NCBI GenBank assembly: GCA_009923795.1
Contig: RFSU01000013.1
Location: forward strand, 1-22,411
Direction of reading: 5' to 3'
DNA length: 22,411 nt
From: Sphingomonadaceae bacterium
GTDB taxonomy: Bacteria; Pseudomonadota; Alphaproteobacteria; Sphingomonadales; Sphingomonadaceae
Shown in pieces: positions 1-7,746 of this stretch. The position numbers and the translations under genes were made by a program. Within the stretch, counting starts at the first letter, position 1. Each line of letters starts with the position of its first letter. The notes under the pieces were generated by a model. That model did not search any database. It was not told the origin of the DNA and saw only the letters and a list, made by a program, of their open reading frames with translations.

Positions 1-844
1 CATAGTCCTTCAGCACGATCGACGCACCGGCCTCTTTACCAGCCGCCGCGACCACATCCGAAATCTTGGTCTTACCGTCCAAGACGAACAGCTGGTTGAG
101 CAGCGCGTTTTCCTTAACGAACTTGGCGACCGCGCCATCGACCATCTTGGCAATGACTTCGGCGGGCTTACCGCTTTCAGCTGCCTTTTCCGATGCAATC
201 TTGCGCTCACGCTCAATCATATCGGCAGGGATGCTCGCCTCGTCCAAGGCCAGCGGGAAAGCGGCGGCCACATGCATGGCAAGCTGCTTACCGAGCGCTT
301 CGAGCTTGTCTGTTCCGGCTTCCGATTCAAGAGCAACCAGAACGCCAATCTTGCCCATGCCTGGAACAACCTGATTATGGACATAAGCCACAACGGCACC
401 CTTATCGACCGTCAAACGACGCGCACGGCGCAAGGCCTGATTTTCGCCGATGGTTGCAATATTGTTGGTGAGAACCTCAGCAACCGTGCCACCCGTCGTA
501 TAGGCTTCATTCGCCAAAGCAGCCACATCGTCACCCTTTGCAAGGGCGATATTTGTGACGTTTCGAACAAAGTCCTGAAACTGGTCGTTCTTGGCAACAA
601 AGTCTGTTTCGGAATTCACTTCAACAGCCGCACCGGCGGTACCGCTGACAGCAACGCCGACCAGACCTTCCGCAGCCGTTCGGCTCGACTTCTTAGACGC
701 CGTCGCCAAACCCTTGGCGCGCAGCCAATCGACAGCGGCTTCCATATCGCCATTGGCTTCGGCCAGAGCCTTTTTGCAGTCCATCATGCCTGCGCCAGAT
801 TTCTCGCGCAGATCCTTGACCATCGAAGCAGTAATATCTGCCAT
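1..844 (-). CDS. tsf: Elongation factor Ts, C-terminal end cut off by the window
   Basis: Guanine nucleotide exchange factor that releases GDP from EF-Tu during translation elongation in the cytoplasm. Reading from the ATG at 844 gives 281 residues with no stop before the window edge; the family is usually about 300 residues, so some 20-30 are missing. The N-terminal UBA-like domain has the EF-Ts signature (LREKSGAGMMDCKKAL at about residues 12-27), and the core shows VNSETDFVAKN near residues 77-87, the loop that contacts the EF-Tu G domain. An AAAGGA Shine-Dalgarno sits 7 bases before the ATG. It follows rpsB by 111 bases on the same strand, the classic rpsB-tsf operon, so it is probably co-transcribed with rpsB. 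Identification is secure. Confidence 0.97.
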   Translation of the reverse strand, partial: MADITASMVKDLREKSGAGMMDCKKALAEANGDMEAAVDWLRAKGLATASKKSSRTAAEGLVGVAVSGTAGAAVEVNSETDFVAKNDQFQDFVRNVTNIALAKGDDVAALANEAYTTGGTVAEVLTNNIATIGENQALRRARRLTVDKGAVVAYVHNQVVPGMGKIGVLVALESEAGTDKLEALGKQLAMHVAAAFPLALDEASIPADMIERERKIASEKAAESGKPAEVIAKMVDGAVAKFVKENALLNQLFVLDGKTKISDVVAAAGKEAGASIVLKDY

Positions 845-875
845 GTTCCTATCCTTTCGGTTTTAAATGCCGCCA

Positions 876-944
876 CCCCCGCCGAAGCGGGGGCCCGTTG
901 GCCGCGCCATCAGCGCGTTACGGCATCCCGTTGACACGGGAATG
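876..944. repeat. Composite hairpin element between rpsB and tsf
   Basis: Three inverted repeats lie back to back in the rpsB-tsf gap: a 7-bp perfect stem at 876-893 that reads CCCCCGC-UUCG-GCGGGGG in the minus-strand RNA (a very stable UUCG tetraloop), a 5-bp CGCGC/GCGCG stem at 903-917, and a CATTCCCG/CGGGATG stem with one bulge at 924-944. None is followed by a T tract, so this is not a standard intrinsic terminator. The layout resembles dispersed REP-like intergenic elements of proteobacteria. It could set the rpsB:tsf ratio by partial termination or by protecting the rpsB 3' end. No second copy was seen in the window. Confidence 0.6.
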
Positions 945-955
945 ACGAAATATGC

Positions 956-1714
956 TTAAGCGTCGGTGAGGACAGCCTCTGCTGGGGGCACATCCATGGC
1001 ACCCAGATCGACACCGCGCGAAGCAGCGGCCTGCTGGCCTCCACGCGTGGCAGCAGTTGCAATCGCTTCACAATAGAGGCGGATTGCACGGCTGGCATCG
1101 TCATTGCCCGGAACCGGGAAAGAAATGCCATCGGGAGACACGTTCGAATCGAGAATAGCAACAACCGGAATACCAAGGACATTTGCCTCCTTGATCGCCA
1201 GTTCTTCCTTGTTCGCATCGATGATGAAAATCACATCAGGAATGCCGCCCATGTCGCGAATACCACCCAGCGAAAGCTCCAGCTTGTCGCGCTCACGCGT
1301 CATCTGAAGAACTTCCTTCTTGGTGAAGCCCGACGTATCGCCGTTCAGCGTTTCTTCTATCGACTTCAGGCGCTTGATCGAGCCGGAAATGGTCTTCCAA
1401 TTGGTGAGCATGCCGCCCAACCAGCGGTGATTGACGAAATGCTGGCCCGAAGCGCGGGCTGCGTCCGCAATGGGACCCTGCGCCTGGCGCTTGGTACCAA
1501 CAAACAGCACCTTGCCGCCACGAGCTGCTGCCTGCGACACGAAGTCGAGGGCGCGCGCGAACAACGGCACGGACTGAGAAAGATCAAGGATATGAACGCC
1601 GTTGCGATCGCCGAAGATATATGGCTTCATCTTTGGGTTCCAGCGATGCGTCTGGTGACCAAAATGTGCGCCAGCTTCAAGCAACTGGTGCATAGTGACA
1701 GTAGGAGCTGCCAT
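956..1714 (-). CDS. rpsB: 30S ribosomal protein S2
   Basis: Component of the small ribosomal subunit body, needed for S1 docking. The 252-residue product starts MAAPTVTMHQLLEAGAHFGH, carries the S2 signature THRWNPKMKPYIFG near residues 22-35 and a second conserved block FVNHRWLGGMLTNW near residues 93-106, and has the length usual for alphaproteobacteria. The start at 1714 is supported by a GGAAGGA Shine-Dalgarno about 9 bases upstream. It is first of two genes with tsf 111 bases downstream; a promoter-like element lies about 95 bases upstream of the ATG. Bacterial rpsB is often autoregulated through its leader, but I cannot recognise a specific fold here. Confidence 0.98.
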   Translation of the reverse strand: MAAPTVTMHQLLEAGAHFGHQTHRWNPKMKPYIFGDRNGVHILDLSQSVPLFARALDFVSQAAARGGKVLFVGTKRQAQGPIADAARASGQHFVNHRWLGGMLTNWKTISGSIKRLKSIEETLNGDTSGFTKKEVLQMTRERDKLELSLGGIRDMGGIPDVIFIIDANKEELAIKEANVLGIPVVAILDSNVSPDGISFPVPGNDDASRAIRLYCEAIATAATRGGQQAAASRGVDLGAMDVPPAEAVLTDA

Positions 1715-1809
1715 AGGATTAAGTCCTTCCGGTTAGTCCACTGAGAGGCGAGAACGAAGCGGATGCTTCGCACCGGTTTATGTGCCTCCCATGCGGGATT
1801 GAGGCGGCG

Positions 1810-1838
1810 CGATTAGCGCGATCCACCCGTCTTTGCAA
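1810..1838 (-). promoter_or_regulatory. Candidate sigma-70 promoter of rpsB-tsf
   Basis: On the minus strand TTGCAA (1838-1833) and TAATCG (1815-1810) are separated by exactly 17 bases, just after the queE stop codon. The predicted start near 1803 gives an rpsB leader of about 90 bases. The -35 box is fair and the -10 box weak, so this is a candidate only. Confidence 0.4.
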
Positions 1839-1841
1839 GCC

Positions 1842-2477
1842 CTATGGCAGGCCTAAGGTCTTATGTGCCTGCAAGGTCAAATGCCATTTTGGATTGTCCA
1901 TCACAAATTGGATGGCCGCCGCCACATTCTCGGCTTGAGCCGGGCTATCCATTGGCTGGATCAGAAAATGGTCAAAGCTCCAGCTTTCCATATCCTGCCA
2001 ATCACTCCCCGGCTGCGGCCACACCAACTTCAATTCCTGACCAGAACGCTGAACGACTTGGCTGCCCGCTTTGGGGCTGATGCACAGCCAATCAATGCCG
2101 GGCGGGGCTGCGAGCGTTCCATTGCTCTCCACGCCAACTTCAAACCCGCGATCCTGCAGGGCAATGATCAATGCGGTATCAAGCTGAAGCATCGGCTCGC
2201 CACCTGTGATCACAGTATATCGGTTGGCACGACGAAGCAGACCCCAGCATTGCTCAACAGCGTCTGCCAAAGCCTCCGCCGAGGCGAATTTGCCGCCGCC
2301 CTGCCCGTCAGTCCCCACGAAATCGGTATCGCAAAATTGGCAGATGGCCGACGCGCGATCTTCCTCGCGCCCAGACCAAAGATTGCACCCGGCAAAGCGC
2401 AAAAACACGGCCCGACGCCCGGCCTGCGCGCCTTCGCCCTGCAACGTTAGGAAAATTTCCTTAACGCTATAGGTCAT
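1842..2477 (-). CDS. queE: 7-carboxy-7-deazaguanine synthase (radical SAM)
   Basis: Converts 6-carboxytetrahydropterin to 7-carboxy-7-deazaguanine, the radical-SAM step of queuosine precursor synthesis. The 211-residue protein opens with the QueE signature FLTLQGEG (residues 9-16). The iron-sulfur cysteines are C31, C46 and C49, a CX14CX2C spacing rather than the textbook CX3CX2C; the same long spacing is known from Burkholderia QueE. The SAM-binding TGGEP motif is at 91-95. Its ATG overlaps the queC stop codon by 4 bases (ATGA), so the two are translated together. QueD and FolE are not in the window. The enlarged cluster loop is a family variant, not damage. Confidence 0.95.
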   Translation of the reverse strand: MTYSVKEIFLTLQGEGAQAGRRAVFLRFAGCNLWSGREEDRASAICQFCDTDFVGTDGQGGGKFASAEALADAVEQCWGLLRRANRYTVITGGEPMLQLDTALIIALQDRGFEVGVESNGTLAAPPGIDWLCISPKAGSQVVQRSGQELKLVWPQPGSDWQDMESWSFDHFLIQPMDSPAQAENVAAAIQFVMDNPKWHLTLQAHKTLGLP

Positions 2478-3178
2478 GACAGAACGGCATAGCCCGTTGG
2501 GTCAGCAACACCTGCCTCAACAAAGCCCTTTTGACGCAGCCGACAGCTATCACAGACCCCACAATGCAGACCTTCCGGCGTTGGGTCATAGCAAGACCAG
2601 CTGAGGCCCAGATCGATACCCAACTCTGTACCGGCCCTAACAATATCCGCCTTGGTCATATGAACTAGCGGCGTGTGGAGCTGGAAAGGATCGCCTTCGA
2701 CTCCTGCCTTGGTCGCCAAATTGGCCGTGGTCACAAACGCATCAATGAATTCAGCCCGGCAATCTGGATATCCCGAGTAATCAAGCGCATTCACACCAAT
2801 GGCGATGTCACGCGCGCCAACGGCCTCCGCCCAACCGAGGCAGAGCGACAGAAAGATCGTGTTGCGCGCGGGGACATAGGTGACGGGAATACCATCTTCC
2901 ACCCCCTGCTTCGGGACTTCTATCTGCTGATCGGTCAATGCAGATCCGCCAAAGGCCGAGAGATTAAGGGGCAAAACAATATGCCGCTCTGCCCCCAACT
3001 CCTTGGCAATACGGGCCGCCGACTCAATCTCTATTTTGTGGCGCTGATTATAGTCGATTGTCAGCGCAAAAAGGCGCCAGCCCGCCGCGCGCGCCATGGA
3101 CGCGACAACCAGCGAGTCCAGTCCGCCTGAAACAAGCGCGACCAATGCGCCGTCCTTTGGTGCTTTCGGAAAAATCAT
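2474..3178 (-). CDS. queC: 7-cyano-7-deazaguanine (preQ0) synthase
   Basis: ATP-dependent enzyme turning 7-carboxy-7-deazaguanine plus ammonia into preQ0, the product directly after QueE. The 234-residue sequence has the PP-loop SGGLDS at 17-22, the conserved YVPARNTIFLS at 101-111, and four zinc cysteines near the C-terminus (C196, C206, C209, C212). The length is normal. It precedes queE with an ATGA overlap. No Shine-Dalgarno is visible before the ATG at 3178; a weak promoter-like element ends 5 bases upstream (see 3184-3212). The gene upstream ends 39 bases away on the same strand, so read-through from it is also possible. Confidence 0.97.
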   Translation of the reverse strand: MIFPKAPKDGALVALVSGGLDSLVVASMARAAGWRLFALTIDYNQRHKIEIESAARIAKELGAERHIVLPLNLSAFGGSALTDQQIEVPKQGVEDGIPVTYVPARNTIFLSLCLGWAEAVGARDIAIGVNALDYSGYPDCRAEFIDAFVTTANLATKAGVEGDPFQLHTPLVHMTKADIVRAGTELGIDLGLSWSCYDPTPEGLHCGVCDSCRLRQKGFVEAGVADPTGYAVLS

Positions 3179-3183
3179 GACGC

Positions 3184-3212
3184 CAGCTAAAGCCAGTCGC
3201 GGCGTCTTTCAA
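3184..3212 (-). promoter_or_regulatory. Weak candidate promoter of queC-queE, leaderless geometry
   Basis: Minus-strand TTGAAA (3212-3207), a 17-base spacer, then TAGCTG (3189-3184), ending 5 bases before the queC ATG. The -10 box is poor. It is listed because queC lacks a ribosome binding site and the geometry matches def, parE and rmuC in this window. Confidence 0.2.
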
Positions 3213-3217
3213 GCAGT

Positions 3218-3634
3218 TCAGGGCTTTGCGCGGGAACAATCCCCAATGCGACGCGCCTCAAATGAAAAGGAAAAGGGCTCCTGATACAGAAATCCTTGCG
3301 TTTCAATCTGAACGAGCCGGGATGTTTCAACGCGCAATCGGGTCTGCCCCTGCCCTGCGCCTGCACAGGAATAATAGACGTCGGCATTCTTAGGCTGATT
3401 AACAATCGGAAAGCGCGAACACGCCCGGCCCGGATGGCCCAGCTGCAGCAAAACTGACGGGTCTGTAACGCACATCGACCGACCAACATCGCGCCCACTG
3501 GTCGACCGCAAATCCCATAGGCCAGCCTCTATAGATGAAAGGGCCTGCAACTGGCTGGCAGCCTGTCCAGCAGACGTTGGAATTACCAGACCAACAGCAA
3601 CAGAAATCCCCATCAATCCTAGTGAACAGCGCAT
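3218..3634 (-). CDS. Small exported protein, DUF3617-like, function unknown
   Basis: A 138-residue protein with a probable Sec signal peptide: a short basic start, hydrophobic residues 4-18 and an AGQAAS cleavage region near residues 22-27. The mature part has four cysteines (C55, C72, C90, C133), well placed for two disulfides in the periplasm, and the phrase EAGLWDLRS near 36-44 typical of DUF3617-type proteins of sphingomonads. An AGGA Shine-Dalgarno lies 7 bases before the ATG at 3634. It sits 39 bases upstream of queC on the same strand, yet nothing links it to deazaguanine synthesis. The DUF assignment is by recognition of the pattern only; the function is not known. Confidence 0.75.
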   Translation of the reverse strand: MRCSLGLMGISVAVGLVIPTSAGQAASQLQALSSIEAGLWDLRSTSGRDVGRSMCVTDPSVLLQLGHPGRACSRFPIVNQPKNADVYYSCAGAGQGQTRLRVETSRLVQIETQGFLYQEPFSFSFEARRIGDCSRAKP

Positions 3635-3743
3635 TTTGATATCCTAACTGCCCGCATGCCCATCTGGTGTAGCGCGGATGAATGTCAAAACAATGCCAAA
3701 TCAAAAGGACCGATCCGCCCCCACAGGCTCTCTTTCAGTCCGA

Positions 3744-4610
3744 TCAAACCTGCACCGGGAAAACGCGGGAGCAAAAGGCACAATCTACCGACACCACACC
3801 CATCTCATCGGCCATTTCTTTGCGATCGTCCTCGGCAAATTGCATGATCACAGAGCGAACGTAATCGACGTCACAACGACAGCCTTTTCTGATCTCCGTG
3901 CCGTCGAGAATTCGGACCTCTTCTTCGTCATGGAATAATCGCCAGATGAGGTCTTCCAGAGGCAGATCTAAATCCGTCAATTCTGCTTCGGAAATGGTCT
4001 GCCCAAGTGCCGCGACATGTTCCCATTGCGGATGGTCAAGCCGGACATGCAGTCGTTCTCGGCCGACTTCGCCTTCTGGTAAATGCTGCACAAGAAATCC
4101 GCCGGCGACCTCCCCAGACATATACGCCCGAACAAGGCTGGGTATCTGCTCCGACTGAGCGAAATAATGCTCAATCGCATCGCCAATGTGCGCGCCCTCC
4201 AGCGGAACAATGCCCTGATAGCGCTCTTTCGTCACAGCCTGATCAAAGGTGATGGCCAAATAGCCCGTCCCAAATAACGCCTGCAAATCGGGGTCATGGG
4301 GAAGAGCGGCCACCTTATCGGCATCATGTTTTACATAACCCCGCACTTCGCCGCTGCGGTAATCGCAGACCAGAAGCTCAATTGCGCCGCCTTGGGTCTG
4401 CGCCTGCATGGTCATTTGGCCGTCATCGGTTTTCAATGTCGTGCCCAGCAACGCCGTCACAACAAGCGCCTGCGCCAATAGCTTCTCAACAGCGGGTGGA
4501 TACCCATGGGCGGCCAACACTTGTTCAAGCGTCGGGCCAAGCCGCACCACGCGGCCGCGCGCAGACAGGCTAGAAATTGTAAATCCAAGAACCCGATCTA
4601 CGTCACTCAT
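3744..4610 (-). CDS. hslO: Hsp33 redox-regulated chaperone
   Basis: Cytosolic holdase activated by oxidation and unfolding. Read from the ATG at 4610 the protein has 288 residues. The C-terminal zinc redox switch is intact: C244 and C246 (CXC), then 30 residues, then C277 and C280 (CX2C), within the CXCX27-32CX2C rule. The start at 4610 was chosen because it forms an ATGA overlap with the argF stop and gives the usual N-terminus; an in-frame ATG at 4631 would add seven residues (MGHGAAR) inside argF and is less likely. It is the last gene of an argD-argF-hslO operon, an order common in sphingomonads although the chaperone has no known role in arginine synthesis. Confidence 0.95.
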   Translation of the reverse strand: MSDVDRVLGFTISSLSARGRVVRLGPTLEQVLAAHGYPPAVEKLLAQALVVTALLGTTLKTDDGQMTMQAQTQGGAIELLVCDYRSGEVRGYVKHDADKVAALPHDPDLQALFGTGYLAITFDQAVTKERYQGIVPLEGAHIGDAIEHYFAQSEQIPSLVRAYMSGEVAGGFLVQHLPEGEVGRERLHVRLDHPQWEHVAALGQTISEAELTDLDLPLEDLIWRLFHDEEEVRILDGTEIRKGCRCDVDYVRSVIMQFAEDDRKEMADEMGVVSVDCAFCSRVFPVQV

Positions 4611-5536
4611 CCGAGCAGCCCCATGGCCCAAAGAAGGATGGATTTCTGCGCGTGAATGCGGTTCTCGGCCTCATCCCAGATGAGCGATTGCGGCCCATCC
4701 AGAACAGAATCCGTAGCCTCCTCCCCCCGATGGGCAGGCAAGCAGTGTAGGAATTTGGCATCTGATTTTGCCTTGGCCATCAAGGCGTCATTGACCTGAA
4801 ATGGGAACATGGCCGCAATCTTGTTGTGCGCATGATCCTGACCCATGGACACCCAAGTGTCCGTGACCACAATATCTGCGCCGTCAACTGCCGCCACGGC
4901 ATCATGCAATATGTCGATCCGCGCGCCCTGCACCCGCGCGCGATCCACAAAGGCGGCGTCCGGCTCATAGCCTTTGGGGACGCCGACGCGGACGTTGAAC
5001 TTCATCAGGCCCGCTGCCTCAATGATAGAGGCAAGCACATTATTGCCATCGCCCAGCCAGGCGATCTCCAACCCCGGCAAAGCTTTGCCATGTTCTAGAA
5101 TCGTCAGCAGATCGGCCACAATCTGGCAGGGATGCGATAAATCGGTCAGGCCATTAATCACAGGCACTGAGGAGTAGGCGGCAAGATCTTCAACCTTGGC
5201 GTGGTCATCTGTGCGGATAACAATAGCATCAACCATGCGCGACAAGACACGCGCCGTGTCCGCCACCGTTTCACCGCGGCCCAATTGCATCTGCCCCGCC
5301 GCCATGAACATGGCGTCGCCGCCCAATTGGCGCATCGCCATTTCAAAACTGACCCGTGTCCGGGTCGAATTCTTTTCAAAAATCATGCCCAAAGTGTGAT
5401 CTTTAAGCGGCGCGTCGAGATCGGCTCGACCCTTTGGCCAGCCTGTCCGCACCGTTTTGCGGTCGAGCGCGTCAGCCAGAATAGCAGAAAGCGCGTCGCT
5501 TCCCGCATCTGCAAGGTTCAGGAAATGGCGGGTCAC
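4607..5536 (-). CDS. argF: Ornithine carbamoyltransferase, anabolic
   Basis: Joins ornithine and carbamoyl phosphate to citrulline in arginine synthesis. The 309 residues carry the carbamoyl-phosphate motif STRTR (57-61), HPCQ (135-138), the ornithine-binding DTWVSMGQ (226-233) and HCLP (264-267), all intact. It overlaps argD upstream and hslO downstream by ATGA at each end, so the three genes form one translation-coupled unit. Pairing with the acetylornithine aminotransferase argD points to the anabolic enzyme rather than the catabolic arcB type. Confidence 0.97.
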   Translation of the reverse strand: MTRHFLNLADAGSDALSAILADALDRKTVRTGWPKGRADLDAPLKDHTLGMIFEKNSTRTRVSFEMAMRQLGGDAMFMAAGQMQLGRGETVADTARVLSRMVDAIVIRTDDHAKVEDLAAYSSVPVINGLTDLSHPCQIVADLLTILEHGKALPGLEIAWLGDGNNVLASIIEAAGLMKFNVRVGVPKGYEPDAAFVDRARVQGARIDILHDAVAAVDGADIVVTDTWVSMGQDHAHNKIAAMFPFQVNDALMAKAKSDAKFLHCLPAHRGEEATDSVLDGPQSLIWDEAENRIHAQKSILLWAMGLLG

Positions 5537-6723
5537 GCCGCGTCAGGCAGCGTAAAGCTCGCTGCCCCTGCTGAAAGTTTTTCGATGCACTCTGCAATGT
5601 GGCTGTCGTCAATGATGAGAGGGGGAAGAATGCGCACCACATTGTCGCCCGCCGCAACAGCCAAAAGCCCGTGATTGTCCCGGAGATGAGCGACAAAGGC
5701 CCGGCTATCCGTTTTCAACTTGAGGCCGAGCATAAGGCCAACACCCCGTACGCTATCAAATAGATGATCATGGTTCGGGATCATCTGTTCCAAGCTGGCA
5801 CGCAGCCGATCGCCCGTTGCATGAACCTGCTCAAGAAAGCCCGGTTCAAGGATAACATCCAGAACCGCCATGCCCGCCGCACAAGCGAGCGGATTTCCAC
5901 CATAGGTGCTGCCATGGGTGCCCGCGACCATGCCCGCGGCCGCCTTTTCTGTCGCCAGACAGGCCCCCATTGGAAAGCCTCCGCCAATCCCCTTAGCCGA
6001 GGCCATAATGTCGGGGATGACGCCATAATGCTCATAAGCGTAAAGTCGGCCGGTCCGCGCAACGCCGCACTGCACCTCATCAAAGATGAGCATCAGATCC
6101 TGTTCGTCGCAAATGTCGCGCAGGCCCTGCAAAAACTCTGGGCTGGCCGGACGAATGCCGCCCTCGCCTTGGATCGGCTCCACAAGGAAGCCGGCTGTAT
6201 GCTCGTTGACAGCGGCGCGTGCTGCATCAAGATCGTCAAAGGGCACAACGACAAAACCCTCGAGCAATGGGGCAAAGCCATCGCGCAGCTTTTCCTGATC
6301 CGTGGCTGAAATCGTCGCCATGGTGCGGCCATGAAACGCGTTTTTGAAGGTGATCAGCACATTTTTGTGCGGATTGCCGTGCGCGTGATGATAACGCCGC
6401 GCCGTCTTAATCGCGCATTCAACGGCTTCTGCACCCGAATTCGTCATGAACAAGGTATCGGCAAACGTCTGATCAACCAAGCGTTTGGCAAAGGCCTCCC
6501 CTTGGGGACTGCCATAGAGGTTGGACACGTGCATCAGGGTTGCCGCTTGATCCGCAATCGCCTTGGTCAGATGCGGGTGCCCGTGGCCCAGCAAGTTTAC
6601 GGCAATGCCGCTCGCAAAGTCCAACGCACGACGACCATCCTCACCAATAAGGTAAGACCCCTCCCCCTTGACCGGACGGAAACCGCACCGGGGATAGACA
6701 GGCATTAATGGCGTGATCGTCAT
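5533..6723 (-). CDS. argD: Acetylornithine aminotransferase
   Basis: PLP-dependent class III aminotransferase making N-acetylornithine from the semialdehyde; relatives also act on succinyldiaminopimelate for lysine synthesis. The 396-residue protein has the phosphate-binding NSGAEA (95-100), the cofactor aspartate in FDEVQCG (D215) and the Schiff-base lysine K244 in SAKGIGGG. A GGAGG Shine-Dalgarno lies 8 bases before the ATG. It is first in argD-argF-hslO. Its leader contains a complete intrinsic-terminator hairpin between the likely promoter and the start codon, suggesting either read-through control or simply the terminator of the gene upstream. Confidence 0.97.
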   Translation of the reverse strand: MTITPLMPVYPRCGFRPVKGEGSYLIGEDGRRALDFASGIAVNLLGHGHPHLTKAIADQAATLMHVSNLYGSPQGEAFAKRLVDQTFADTLFMTNSGAEAVECAIKTARRYHHAHGNPHKNVLITFKNAFHGRTMATISATDQEKLRDGFAPLLEGFVVVPFDDLDAARAAVNEHTAGFLVEPIQGEGGIRPASPEFLQGLRDICDEQDLMLIFDEVQCGVARTGRLYAYEHYGVIPDIMASAKGIGGGFPMGACLATEKAAAGMVAGTHGSTYGGNPLACAAGMAVLDVILEPGFLEQVHATGDRLRASLEQMIPNHDHLFDSVRGVGLMLGLKLKTDSRAFVAHLRDNHGLLAVAAGDNVVRILPPLIIDDSHIAECIEKLSAGAASFTLPDAA

Positions 6724-6752
6724 GGCTTTTGCCTCCAGTTCAACCGCAATAC

Positions 6753-6779
6753 AAAAAGGCGGCCAACAGGGCCGCCTTT
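6753..6779 (-). terminator. Intrinsic terminator hairpin in front of argD
   Basis: A perfect 10-bp stem AAAGGCGGCC / GGCCGCCTTT (6755-6764 with 6770-6779) with a 5-base loop is followed on the minus strand by a run of T, five in all with the overlap into the stem. There is no T run on the other strand, so it acts on minus-strand RNA only. It lies 64 bases past the permease stop codon and 31 bases before the argD ATG. It can therefore end the permease transcript, but any argD promoter must be upstream of it. Confidence 0.75.
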
Positions 6780-6791
6780 AAGCGAAGAGCA

Positions 6792-6820
6792 CATATATCG
6801 GCGCGACCGGGCCGGGACAA
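6792..6820 (-). promoter_or_regulatory. Candidate argD promoter upstream of the terminator hairpin
   Basis: Minus-strand TTGTCC (6820-6815), a 17-base spacer and TATATG (6797-6792). The predicted start near 6785 places the whole 10-bp terminator stem within a leader of about 60 bases. The boxes are moderately good; no experimental support is available. Confidence 0.4.
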
Positions 6821-6842
6821 CCCCCAGAGCGCGGAGATCGGC

Positions 6843-7670
6843 CTAGTTCTTAATCTTCCACCCGCTTTTCAAAAGCGCATAGCAAATGCCGGCGAGCACC
6901 ACGTTGACGCCAAGCAAAAGACCCGCTCCAAAGCCGAGAGGAATATCCGCCTGTCCAATAAAGCCATAGCGAAAGCCAGAAATCGCATAATGAAAGGGAT
7001 TGGCATGGCTAATAGCTGCAAAAGTCGGCGACAATTTATCAATCGAATAAAACGTACCTGACAAGAGCGCGAGTGGCGCAACCACAAAATTGCTGACAGC
7101 AGCCGCATGATCAAATTTCTCAGCCCAAATGGATGTCAGGACGCCCATGAAGGCCAGCATGGAAGACCCTAGAAGACCAAACAGCACAATTGCCCAAATA
7201 TGCTCGGGCATGACGCGCACGCCCGGCCAAAACAGCATCGCAAACCAGATCGCGGCCCCGACGAACACGGCACGCGTAACAGATGCCCCCGCAAGACCAA
7301 ATAAAACCTCTGCCGATGAGAGAGGTGGCATAAGGTAATCAATAATCGTGCCCTGAATTTTACCGACCAGCAGCGAAAAGCTGGAATTGGCAAAACTATT
7401 CTGCATCATGCCCATGATAATTAGACCCGGGGCCAGAAAATCTCCGAATGGAACGCCAAGAATCTCTTTGCGGACCCCAGCGAGAGCAACAGTAAAAATC
7501 ACCAGATACAAAAGCGTTGTTAACGCAGGCGCCCAAATGGTTTGGAGCTGCACCTTGAAAAAGCGCCGAACCTCCTTCACATAGAGAGCTTGAAGACCTC
7601 CCCAGTTGACCGCGCGAATGGCGGGAACACCGGGTTGGTTGTGTATGGCAATTTCGGACTCGCTGTTCAT
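6843..7670 (-). CDS. ABC-2 type transporter permease, substrate unknown
   Basis: Integral inner-membrane half-transporter of the YadH/ABC-2 family. The 275 residues show about six hydrophobic segments (roughly 45-67, 78-98, 125-148, 158-180, 190-212, 248-268) and the family motif NPFHYAISGFRYGFIG at 224-239. Members of this family normally need a separate ATPase encoded next door; none is here, since argD follows and gcrA is divergent. Substrates in the family include polysaccharides, drugs and lipids, and nothing here narrows it down. The start at 7670 is the first ATG; no clear Shine-Dalgarno is seen. Confidence 0.9.
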   Translation of the reverse strand: MNSESEIAIHNQPGVPAIRAVNWGGLQALYVKEVRRFFKVQLQTIWAPALTTLLYLVIFTVALAGVRKEILGVPFGDFLAPGLIIMGMMQNSFANSSFSLLVGKIQGTIIDYLMPPLSSAEVLFGLAGASVTRAVFVGAAIWFAMLFWPGVRVMPEHIWAIVLFGLLGSSMLAFMGVLTSIWAEKFDHAAAVSNFVVAPLALLSGTFYSIDKLSPTFAAISHANPFHYAISGFRYGFIGQADIPLGFGAGLLLGVNVVLAGICYALLKSGWKIKN

Positions 7671-7683
7671 GACGTAATCGCCT

Positions 7684-7699
7684 ATCGGCTAAGGCCGAT
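7684..7699. promoter_or_regulatory. Inverted repeat between divergent permease and gcrA
   Basis: ATCGGC-TAAG-GCCGAT is a perfect 6-bp inverted repeat in the 76-base divergent gap. It abuts a weak candidate gcrA -35 box (TTGTCG at 7699-7704, with TAATAG at 7724-7729 and a long 19-base spacer). It might be an operator for either gene; a chance repeat is quite possible. Confidence 0.25.
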
Positions 7700-7746
7700 T
7701 GTCGCAAGGGTGGCGGTCAGTCCTAATAGTTTGAAATGGTGAGTAC

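Noticed and set aside
272..934. A 220-codon plus-strand frame opposite tsf
   Set aside because: Antisense to the clear EF-Ts reading frame and it runs through the hairpin element; no recognisable domain.
3660..3688. Perfect TTGACA on the minus strand (3688-3683) as the promoter of the DUF3617-like gene
   Set aside because: No acceptable -10 box is found 16-18 bases downstream (AGATGG at best), so it was not listed as a promoter.
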